Position numbers and translations under genes: made by a program. Positions 51,167 through 57,826 of a stretch of DNA of 64,000 nt are shown here, piece after piece; positions within the stretch are counted from its first letter, which is position 1, and each line of letters starts with the position of its first letter. The notes under the pieces were generated by a model that saw nothing but the letters and a program-made list of their open reading frames with translations, was not told where the DNA came from and made no database searches. Location of the stretch: NCBI GenBank assembly GCA_019244415.1, contig JAFASN010000130.1:22270-86269 (forward strand). Reading direction: 5' to 3'. This DNA is from Verrucomicrobiota bacterium (lineage in GTDB: Bacteria; Verrucomicrobiota; Verrucomicrobiia; Chthoniobacterales; UBA10450).

Positions 51167-51712
51167 TTACCGGAACATCCGATACCGCACGGGCGGAGCA
51201 GTGCGGTGGCGCGCGGCGAGTTCGAGCGGTGATGTAGTCACGAGGGGAGTAGCACGAAAGAGCGATGGCGCGCGCCCCCGTCCCTTTGTCACCTCGATTA
51301 TCTTCCCGTCGCGTTTCATCCGGTTCAGGACCACGGAAACTTTCTCCACCCCCATCGGACACTCTGCCTGTCGAAGAACGGCCGCGATGTCGCGCACGGT
51401 GAAGTCGGTGGTCATCTGCCGAATCGCCCATGTCACCGCTCGAATCCCTCCGCCGTACCCCTTGCTCAACGCCTGCAAATTCACTTCCGGCGTGACCGGG
51501 ACAGGCGGCGTCGCCTCCACAGAAGGAGCGGCTGCCTGAGCATTCGTGGGCCGCTCGGACTCATCGCGCCCCACTCCGCCGGCGTGGCGGGCCACCGATT
51601 TGTCGCGATCAGCCCGAATGAGCTGATACGCGGCGAGTAGTTGTTGGCGTTCGGCGATCTGCTCGCGAAGCTCCGCCTCCCGCACCGTAATTTCTTCGAG
51701 AGTCATGGGCAT
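51167..51712 (-). CDS. Putative winged-helix DNA-binding protein
   Basis: A 181-aa protein with a charged helical N-terminus likely to form a coiled coil (TVREAELREQIAERQQLLAAYQLIRADRD), a Pro-rich linker, and a winged-helix-like domain at about residues 88-155: AVTWAIRQMTTDFTVRDIAAVLRQAECPMGVEKVSVVLNRMKRDGKIIEVTKGRGRAPSLF. The domain predicts helix-helix-recognition helix-wing order. No named family recognised. It lies 142 bp from the 41-bp repeat array, which makes it a candidate ligand of that array (inference only). Confidence 0.7.
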   Translation of the reverse strand: MPMTLEEITVREAELREQIAERQQLLAAYQLIRADRDKSVARHAGGVGRDESERPTNAQAAAPSVEATPPVPVTPEVNLQALSKGYGGGIRAVTWAIRQMTTDFTVRDIAAVLRQAECPMGVEKVSVVLNRMKRDGKIIEVTKGRGRAPSLFRATPLVTTSPLELAARHRTAPPVRYRMFR

Positions 51713-51924
51713 TTAGGAAAGCCAGCAAATGCAATGCTAGACGCCCAGACGCCCGCTGCGGCACTCTTCTGTCATTTAACGGTGAGGCGTCGGCCCGGCG
51801 ACCGCGCGCCCGCGTGTCACTGCGGATTTTCCGTGGTCCGGCGGGTTCCCGGCACGCTGTGTTCGGAAACGGGTCGGCGCCCTACCCGTCACGCTTCGAC
51901 CCGGGAGGCGTTCGCCCGTCGTTG
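51713..51924. other. GC-rich spacer without a gene
   Basis: About 210 bp between two minus-strand genes. It is very GC-rich with several short complementary stretches (for example GGCGTCGGCCCGGCGACC and GGTCCGGCGGGTTCCCGGCA) and a segment AACGGGTCGGCGCCCTACCCGT. I see no coding sequence and no clear promoter; it resembles another dispersed structured repeat. Confidence 0.4.
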
Positions 51925-52464
51925 TTAACTTTTCTCGCGTGTTCCGGCGCGCAGCTTTTCGCGTTGGGCGCGATGCTCGAGCCATTGCTGGAGCGGCTCG
52001 TCTCGAATGACGAAGTGGAAGCCTTGCGTGGCGGCGGCTTGTTTGGTGCGTTGGAGGTCGAGAGTTTCGAAGGGTACAGTGTGGGGGACGGACTTGGTGC
52101 CGCTTTCTTCGAGAGTGATGAAGTGGAGCTGGTCGTTTTCGCGCCAGTAATCAGCGACGGTGTAGCTGGTGCCGTCTTGGAAGACGAGCTGTGGACGGAT
52201 GGTGGAGGCGCTGCCGAGAAGCAAATAAGCGGGTGAGGCTGGGATGAAGCTCGGGGCGGAATATTGCGTGGTGAGATACGGGACTGGATACGGAACGGGA
52301 TAGAAAACCGAAGTCGGCGCGACTGGTGGAAAGAGATAACGCCGGCAGAACCGATCCAGCACAATCACGTTTATCGGTCGGCGAGGTGCGACATGCGTCT
52401 GGGCGATGGCAACTCTACTGCCAGCGAGAAGTCCCAACACCGCACAAAAAATCGCCCGCCACAT
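51925..52464 (-). CDS. Exported hypothetical protein
   Basis: A 179-aa protein with a Sec signal peptide (MWRAIFCAVLGLLAGSRVAIAQ), a Pro/Tyr-rich segment YPVPYPVPYLTTQYSAPSF, a short beta-rich domain PQLVFQDGTSYTVADYWRENDQLHFITLEESG that looks like a small SH3-like fold, and a charged C-terminus FVIRDEPLQQWLEHRAQREKLRA. No family recognised with certainty. A decayed duplicate of its 3' half lies 1.4 kb downstream at 50549-50745, beyond the repeat array. Confidence 0.7.
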   Translation of the reverse strand: MWRAIFCAVLGLLAGSRVAIAQTHVAPRRPINVIVLDRFCRRYLFPPVAPTSVFYPVPYPVPYLTTQYSAPSFIPASPAYLLLGSASTIRPQLVFQDGTSYTVADYWRENDQLHFITLEESGTKSVPHTVPFETLDLQRTKQAAATQGFHFVIRDEPLQQWLEHRAQREKLRAGTREKS

Positions 52465-52538
52465 TCAACCTCCTGCCGCGCAAAATCCCACAATTCAATT
52501 GTACGCTCCAAGCGCAACGCAGCAACCGTGACAGTGGG

Positions 52539-52611
52539 AACACGGATTTTCATCGATTGAACAGGCTTCGCAGTTATCTGCATCCGTGTTTCAGTGTTTT
52601 AATCCGTGGCG
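52539..52611. repeat. ACACGGAT/ATCCGTGT dispersed repeat copy
   Basis: The sequence AACACGGATTTTCATCGATTG ... TGCATCCGTGTTTCAGTGTTTTAATCCGTGG contains inverted ACACGGAT and ATCCGTGT arms about 30 bp apart and a second ATCCGTGG. This fits a well-known kind of short dispersed repeat in environmental bacteria. It lies in the 215-bp spacer between two minus-strand genes; nothing else is seen there. Confidence 0.55.
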
Positions 52612-52679
52612 AAAATGCCGGCTGCCGGTGATTACCCGTACTTCCAGCGCTTACCTTTTGAGTACCAACTGGGATACTT

Positions 52680-53135
52680 TCAGGTGCCGGCAAGGATTAG
52701 AATGGCGTGCGAATCGCCGGGATCCTGCTCGCCGCTCACGAAGCGAAATCCGCATTTTTGCAGGACGCGCATGGAGGCGCTGTTGTGTTTGGCGACGCCG
52801 GCGTGCAGCGGCCGGCGTTTTTCCATCTGAAGGAAAGCGGAGAGCGCCTGCGTGGCGATGCCGCGGCCCCAAAAGGCGCGATCAAGCCAGTAGCCGATTT
52901 CGCGTTCGCCATCGCGGATGAAGCTCACGATGTGCCCGGCTGTCTGGCCGTTTACGATGATGGTCTTCGTCAGGCCCGTTTCGCTGGCCAGGATCTTTGC
53001 CCAATGGGCGTCGAAGGCGGGACGGTCGCGGGAGTTGAACATCACCATGGCCAGGGCTTCGGGATCGCGTTGATGCTCGAAAAACAACGGCAGGTCGTCA
53101 GGCTCGACGTCGCGTAATTGGACTTGTTGGTTCAT
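52680..53135 (-). CDS. GNAT-family N-acetyltransferase
   Basis: Seen: VQLRDVEPDDLPLFFEHQRDPEALAMVMF at the N-terminus, HIVSFIRDGEREIGYWLDRAFWGRGIATQALSAFLQ with the acetyl-CoA pyrophosphate loop RGIATQA, and VAKHNSASMRVLQKCGFRFV, the RimJ/RimL-type ending. ATG 53135 gives 151 aa; the ORF-track extension upstream is not family sequence. Substrate unknown (protein N-terminus, antibiotic or small amine). Confidence 0.9.
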   Translation of the reverse strand: MNQQVQLRDVEPDDLPLFFEHQRDPEALAMVMFNSRDRPAFDAHWAKILASETGLTKTIIVNGQTAGHIVSFIRDGEREIGYWLDRAFWGRGIATQALSAFLQMEKRRPLHAGVAKHNSASMRVLQKCGFRFVSGEQDPGDSHAILILAGT

Positions 53136-53300
53136 GCGCGATACCGCAGCGCAAATCGTGGGCGGGAGCGAGACAGAAATCTCCTCACCACGAGGCAAGT
53201 CATCAAGCCGTTCCGGCATTCCTCTTTTCCCTGATCATCTCCTGCTCCGGTTCCTGTATTCCTGGCTTCCAAATTCACTCCCACTGAGTGACGGTTCCGT

Positions 53301-53780
53301 ATGCAGAAAATTATTCCATTTCTCTGGTTTGACTCCAACGCGGAGGAAGCGGTCGCGTTTTATCTCTCCGTCTTTAAGGATGGCAAGATTGTCTCGACAG
53401 CGCGCTACCCGGAAGGCGGGCCGGCGCACTTGCCGGCGGGCAAAGTGATGACGATCGCGTTCGAGCTGAATGGGCAGCAATTCGTGGCTTTGAATGGCGG
53501 ACCCGGCTTTCCGTTTACGAACGCCGTCTCACTGGTCGTGAATTGCGAAGGGCAGGAGGAGATCGACTACTACTGGGAGAAGCTCGCGGCCGATGGCGGC
53601 GAACATATCCAGTGCGGCTGGCTCAAGGACAAGTTCGGTATGCCGTGGCAAATCGTGCCGAGGCAGATCTGGGATTGGTTGAACGGCGATGATCCCGCGC
53701 GCGTGCAACGCGTCACGGCCAAGGTCTGGCAGATGGAGAAGCTCGACCTCGCCGAACTCGAGCGGGCGGCGAATGGTTGA
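53301..53780 (+). CDS. VOC-superfamily protein (PhnB/3-demethylubiquinone-9 methyltransferase-like)
   Basis: A 159-aa vicinal-oxygen-chelate fold protein: KIIPFLWFDSNAEEAVAFYLSVFKDGKIV, VMTIAFELNGQQFVALNGGPGFPFTNAVSLVVNC, and the C-terminal WLKDKFGMPWQIVPRQIWDWLN. These are signatures of the PF06983 group, commonly annotated as PhnB-like. No enzymatic activity can be assigned. Stands alone, followed by a palindromic repeat. Confidence 0.9.
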   Translation: MQKIIPFLWFDSNAEEAVAFYLSVFKDGKIVSTARYPEGGPAHLPAGKVMTIAFELNGQQFVALNGGPGFPFTNAVSLVVNCEGQEEIDYYWEKLAADGGEHIQCGWLKDKFGMPWQIVPRQIWDWLNGDDPARVQRVTAKVWQMEKLDLAELERAANG

Positions 53781-53884
53781 ATTTGGAAGCCAGAAAGCCA
53801 GAAGGGAAGAAAAATTTCAAAGCCATAAAACCAGAAAACTGACTGCATCTGTCGAATCTTTCTGGCTTTCTGGTTTTCAAATTC
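53779..53884. repeat. Copy of the CCAGAAA/TTTCTGG palindromic repeat family
   Basis: GAATTTGGAAGCCAGAAAGCCAGAAG at the left and TTTCTGGCTTTCTGGTTTTCAAATTC at the right are complementary, and an inner arm TTTCAAAGCCATAAAACCAGAAAA pairs with the same right arm. The right arm is the complement of the left arm of the unit at about 43249, so the three units belong to one family. It occupies the gap between convergent genes and could act as a terminator. Confidence 0.75.
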
Positions 53885-53903
53885 ATCCTGCATTGCACCA
53901 CGA

Positions 53904-55409
53904 TCACGCCACCGGCACGACCGGCACCGGCGTTTCGGTGTGGATGATTTCTTCCTTATCAGTGATGAGCTTGCGCAGGATTGGGATAAGAATGAGGAGC
54001 GCCATTCCTACCGCTAGACTGCCGAGACCTAGCTCGGTGAATAGTCTCGCGTAGCCAGCATTTGTCGCGGCGGCGGTGGCGCCGTTTGGCTCGGGGATCA
54101 TGCCGGAGAAATCACCCGCAAAGAGTGACGCGAGACCGGTCACGAGCATCCAGCTTCCCATCATCACGCCCTGGTATTGCCGCGGCGCGAGCTTGCCGAT
54201 CATGGCGTAACCAATGGGCGAGATGAGCAGCTCGCCGATGCTTTGCAGGACATAGCTGGCAAAGAGCCAGGCAAACGCGCTTTTACCATTCCCGCCGGCT
54301 AACTTGATGCCGAGCGGTAGAATGAGAAACGCGACCGCCATTAAAAGAAGCGAGGTGGCGAATTGCTGTGGAATATCGATGCGCCAGCCACGGCCCCGCA
54401 TTCGGGTGAAAACCGACGCCAGCAGCGGGCCGCCGACCACGATGCAAACCGTGTTGATGTTCTGAATCCATTGCGGCTGAATCCTGACGCGGCCCACCAT
54501 CAGGTTCACGTTATTGACCGCGAAAAGCATGAGGCCATTCGGGGCCATCTGGTAAAGCGACCAGAACATGAGTGAACCGACGGTGAGAATCAGATACGCC
54601 GTCATGTTCCGCCGCTCGCGCCGGTTCCGGTGCGTGACGGTGAGATAAATCAGCGTGACGGCGACGAGGGCGCAGATTCCCTTGATGATGGTCTCGGTGC
54701 CGCCGGGCCGCTGAAGCATGAACCAGACGACCGGCACGAGCCCGAATAGAATGGCGATGCCGGCGAGCTGACGGACCCGGAACTGTTTTTGCGTCGCATC
54801 GAGCAGAGGCGTGTTGCGATCAGCGAGCGTCTTCCAGTTCGACGCGGCGACGACGATGGCGACGAAGTTGCCGAGGGTGGCGAAGATGAAGAGGCTCGAG
54901 TAGCTCTGCGTCGCCTGGAAGTAACCTGCCGCGCTGAAACCGACGAAGAACCCGACGTTCATACCGGCGTAATTCCAGAGAAAGGCACTCTCGCGCCGCG
55001 GATCTTCCGGAGTGAAACGCTGCGTCAGCATCATGTTGATGCAGGTAACGTTCAGCCCGCTGCCGGTGAGGAAAAGGGCGAGGCCGACATAGAACAACGC
55101 GAGCGTGCCGGTGGCGATGCAGGCGCAGCCGATTACCTGTAACAGCATGCCGCCGACGAAAAGGTTGCGATTGGAAAGAAACCGGCCGCCGAGGTAGCCG
55201 CCGAAAAGGTGCAGGCCGTAGTTAAACGCGCCGAATACACCCATGAGCGCTGTCGCTTCCTTCGTGCCGAGATGCAGGTGCTTCGTCGCGTAAAGTACCA
55301 GCGTTGAGTACAGAACCGCGAAGCCGAGCGTGGCGAATATCTGAATGAAGAACAGCGCCCCCGTTCCCGGCACGGCGGAGAAACGGCGCGTCTTCATTCG
55401 CCCCTTCAT
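53904..55409 (-). CDS. POT/PTR2-family proton-coupled peptide transporter
   Basis: A 501-aa MFS protein with about 12-14 transmembrane segments. Seen: FFIQIFATLGFAVLYSTLVLYATKHLHLGTKEATALMGVFGAFNYGLHLFGGYLGGRFLSNRN (POT motif region in TM1-3), INMMLTQRFTPEDPRRESAFLWNYAGMNVGFFVG (the PTR2 FYxxxNxGS-like segment as FLWNYAGMNVG), and ELLISPIGYAMIGKLAPRQYQGVMMG (PTR signature). It imports di-/tripeptides with protons. It contains no AGTAC word in 1.5 kb, unlike most of the window. Confidence 0.93.
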   Translation of the reverse strand: MKGRMKTRRFSAVPGTGALFFIQIFATLGFAVLYSTLVLYATKHLHLGTKEATALMGVFGAFNYGLHLFGGYLGGRFLSNRNLFVGGMLLQVIGCACIATGTLALFYVGLALFLTGSGLNVTCINMMLTQRFTPEDPRRESAFLWNYAGMNVGFFVGFSAAGYFQATQSYSSLFIFATLGNFVAIVVAASNWKTLADRNTPLLDATQKQFRVRQLAGIAILFGLVPVVWFMLQRPGGTETIIKGICALVAVTLIYLTVTHRNRRERRNMTAYLILTVGSLMFWSLYQMAPNGLMLFAVNNVNLMVGRVRIQPQWIQNINTVCIVVGGPLLASVFTRMRGRGWRIDIPQQFATSLLLMAVAFLILPLGIKLAGGNGKSAFAWLFASYVLQSIGELLISPIGYAMIGKLAPRQYQGVMMGSWMLVTGLASLFAGDFSGMIPEPNGATAAATNAGYARLFTELGLGSLAVGMALLILIPILRKLITDKEEIIHTETPVPVVPVA

Positions 55410-55570
55410 GTCGCCCTACGCCATTGAACATGTCAAGACTCCGCTCGGGCTGCTCGTACTCGTAAGGTAACCGCTGGCCTGAGTACGGCGATGAATGTTG
55501 TATGATAATGCGCGAGTGCGTTACACTGGAAGCTGGGCGGGTGATGATTCCGTTGCAGGTGAGTAACAAC

Positions 55571-56581
55571 ATGAGATTATCGCGACGGAATTTTCTGAAA
55601 TCGGCGGCAGCGGGGGTGACCTGTGCTGCTGTTCCTCTAGGAGCAAAGGCGGCGGAGATCGGAGCGCGAGAAGTTACGCCCGAGGAAATCATCGAGCTTT
55701 TCGACGATTTGCCCGGGCAAAAGGCGGTCACGATTTACGCGCCGGGAAAAGACCGGAAGCGCGATTTCGTTATTCAACTCAACTCAGAGAAACGCTTGTT
55801 CGTGGCGAGCGCGATCAAGACCTTTGTACTTTGCGAAGCGCTGCGGCAGGCCGATTCACCTGACGTCGCCGAGAAGCTTGAGGCGAAGGAGCTCGCCCTG
55901 AACTCAAGCGTGTGGTCGTTCGGCAGTCCCATTTTTAATCCACCGGACCTGACCGGCCTCGTCTCGGAGCGTACCACGCTGGAGGCGATGATCCTGCGCA
56001 GCGATAACACTGCCACCGACATGGCACTCAAACTCGTCGGCCCGGAAAACGTGCGCAGATTTCTCGCTGAAGCAGGACTCGATGAGACACTCATCCCCGA
56101 CAGCACTCGCGCGCTCACCGCTTATCTCCTCGGCGCGCCTAACTACAAGACGATTACCTGGGAAGAACTACTTGAGATAGCTAACCGGCCATTTGTTCAC
56201 TCATTTCTCAACAATGTGCAGACGCTTGCATCATCGACGGATGATCTGGTTTCGTACTATTCGCGCGCTTTGCAGGGCGAGTTCTTCCATTACAAGGAGA
56301 CGCTGAATGAATTCCGACGCATCCTCACCTTGTGCGATTTCATCTATCTAATTCCGCTGCCACTTGGTGTGAGCGCCTATGCGAAGAGTGGAAACGCCGA
56401 TGCCCCTGGTTTTCATGCGAGAGCGATCGCAGGCGCGATCTACTTCGCGCGGCAATGGGTCTATTTCGCCTTTGTCCTTAACTGGGATGCTGCGGCGCAA
56501 ACCGATCCAGAGACAGTTCAACGTTTTTTTGCAGCCATCCATTGTTCGCTGGAACGAATCAAGAGTTCGTTTTGTCCATAG
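55571..56581 (+). CDS. Serine hydrolase of the class A beta-lactamase fold
   Basis: Exported via a twin-arginine-type signal (RLSRRNFLKSAAAG, residues 2-15). Seen: nucleophile motif SxxK in VASAIKTFVL, SDN motif in LRSDNTATDMALKLVG, and a KSG triad (AYAKSGNAD) in place of KTG. The omega-loop Glu of true class A enzymes is not obvious, so a peptidase or esterase role is as likely as beta-lactam hydrolysis. ATG 55571 (336 aa) begins the signal peptide; the ORF track adds 23 codons. Confidence 0.85.
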   Translation: MRLSRRNFLKSAAAGVTCAAVPLGAKAAEIGAREVTPEEIIELFDDLPGQKAVTIYAPGKDRKRDFVIQLNSEKRLFVASAIKTFVLCEALRQADSPDVAEKLEAKELALNSSVWSFGSPIFNPPDLTGLVSERTTLEAMILRSDNTATDMALKLVGPENVRRFLAEAGLDETLIPDSTRALTAYLLGAPNYKTITWEELLEIANRPFVHSFLNNVQTLASSTDDLVSYYSRALQGEFFHYKETLNEFRRILTLCDFIYLIPLPLGVSAYAKSGNADAPGFHARAIAGAIYFARQWVYFAFVLNWDAAAQTDPETVQRFFAAIHCSLERIKSSFCP

Positions 56582-56646
56582 CAGCGACTTGTCCAAGTAC
56601 GGCAGCAACTCCACGCTGCTCCGGGTGCCAAGGCCAAGTATCTAAG

Positions 56647-56971
56647 GTGCGCAAGTATCATCATCTCGGAATACCGACGACGGAGAAGAGACCCGGCGAA
56701 GTGCATCTGAAGCTTGAAAGTTTACGTCAGTGGTTATGAAAGTCCGTATCACATCGAATGGATGAGGTACGAGCCGGATGCATCTTACCCGGAAATTGTG
56801 AAGAACGTTCCCCATGTTGCCTTTGAAGTTGATAACCTTGAGGAAGAACTCAAAGGCAAAAAGGTAATCATCGCCCCAAACAGCCCGAGTACAGGCGTCA
56901 CCGTCGCATTCATCGAGGACAACGGCGCACCAATCGAGTTATTACAAGTGCAGCGAAGTTTATGTCGTTAG
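56647..56971 (+). pseudogene. Frameshifted glyoxalase/bleomycin-resistance (VOC) protein
   Basis: Frame 1 (from GTG 56647) reads KYHHLGIPTTEKRPGEVHLK; the next frame, from 56714, continues KVYVSGYESPYHIEWMRYEPDASYPEIVKNVPHVAFEVDNLEEEL and ends APIELLQ. Together they give a normal short VOC protein; a 2-nt loss in CTGAAGCTTGAAAG would explain the break. The 85-bp gap to the next gene and the low start quality fit a decaying gene, but an assembly error cannot be excluded. Confidence 0.75.
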
Positions 56972-57056
56972 AAGCTTCGCAGAGATTAAGTACACCCTGA
57001 TGGTTTGACTTAGGCACATGTTACCCGACCATTAGCGCCCCCGCGCCATTGCAGTA

Positions 57057-57707
57057 CTAAGGCGCGCGCGAACGCAAGGTTCCCCGGTTTTGGCAAATGT
57101 TAAACCCGAGGATGAGAAGCAAAGGTAGTCCGAGCCACAAGGTAGAGAAGAACTCGGGTACTCTGGAAGAAAGTACCGATACGTCGTCGAGGTGAAAAGT
57201 ACCGAAGTCATCGCGAAAACCGAACTTGAGGTTAGTGTTCGAGCCGGTGGCGAGTAAGTCAGTGAAAGTAAACTTGGTGTAGGAACTCGGCGGAGCAGAA
57301 GTATCCAGAAGAAGAATTCCATTCCAATAAACTTCAAAGTCAACCGGATTACCTGAAGAGGAACTGGCCCGGACGGCTTCGGTTTGGTTCCCGTCCATCC
57401 AGAAAGTGAGCGTGTAGCTCGAGCCGCGCTCGGTGGCGAGGTTCTGCTGTAGATAGCCTTTCGAGCCAACAGGGCCGGCGAATGCGCCGTAGCTGCCAGT
57501 GTGGGCAGAATCCTGGTCAACTCCAAATGCCCCTCTGTTCACGGCCGCGGAGGTCGCGCCGGTGCCGGTATTACCGGTTAAGTACCATGGCGGGAAACCG
57601 CCAGTTTCGAAACCGCCATTTTTGACGATGTTGCTTATGGGCATGGCTGATGCGCAAACGGCAAAGCCAAGGAAGCTGAGAGCTGACAAGGTGAATGGCG
57701 TCTTCAT
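57057..57707 (-). CDS. PEP-CTERM-like sorted exported protein
   Basis: A 216-aa secreted protein: signal peptide MKTPFTLSALSFLGFAVCASA, a carbohydrate-binding-like beta-sandwich starting IVKNGGFETGGFPPWYLTGN and ending FHLDDVSV, and a C-terminal sorting signal: VPE motif, hydrophobic helix (STLWLGLPLLLILGFNI) and basic end (NRGTLRSR). This is the PEP-CTERM plan read by exosortase systems, here with VPE as the leading motif. No exosortase gene is in the window. Related proteins are linked to exopolysaccharide and biofilm in Verrucomicrobiota and Planctomycetota. Confidence 0.85.
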   Translation of the reverse strand: MKTPFTLSALSFLGFAVCASAMPISNIVKNGGFETGGFPPWYLTGNTGTGATSAAVNRGAFGVDQDSAHTGSYGAFAGPVGSKGYLQQNLATERGSSYTLTFWMDGNQTEAVRASSSSGNPVDFEVYWNGILLLDTSAPPSSYTKFTFTDLLATGSNTNLKFGFRDDFGTFHLDDVSVLSSRVPEFFSTLWLGLPLLLILGFNICQNRGTLRSRAP

Positions 57708-57826
57708 ATCTGGCGGCGTAGAGCGCGTTTATGGAGCGGATACGTGCGCGATGTCAATGCTAAAATGCCCAACCGCGAGCTCGGATGCTGCCGCATCTCA
57801 CCGTTTCAAGAGGCAGCTTACAAGCC

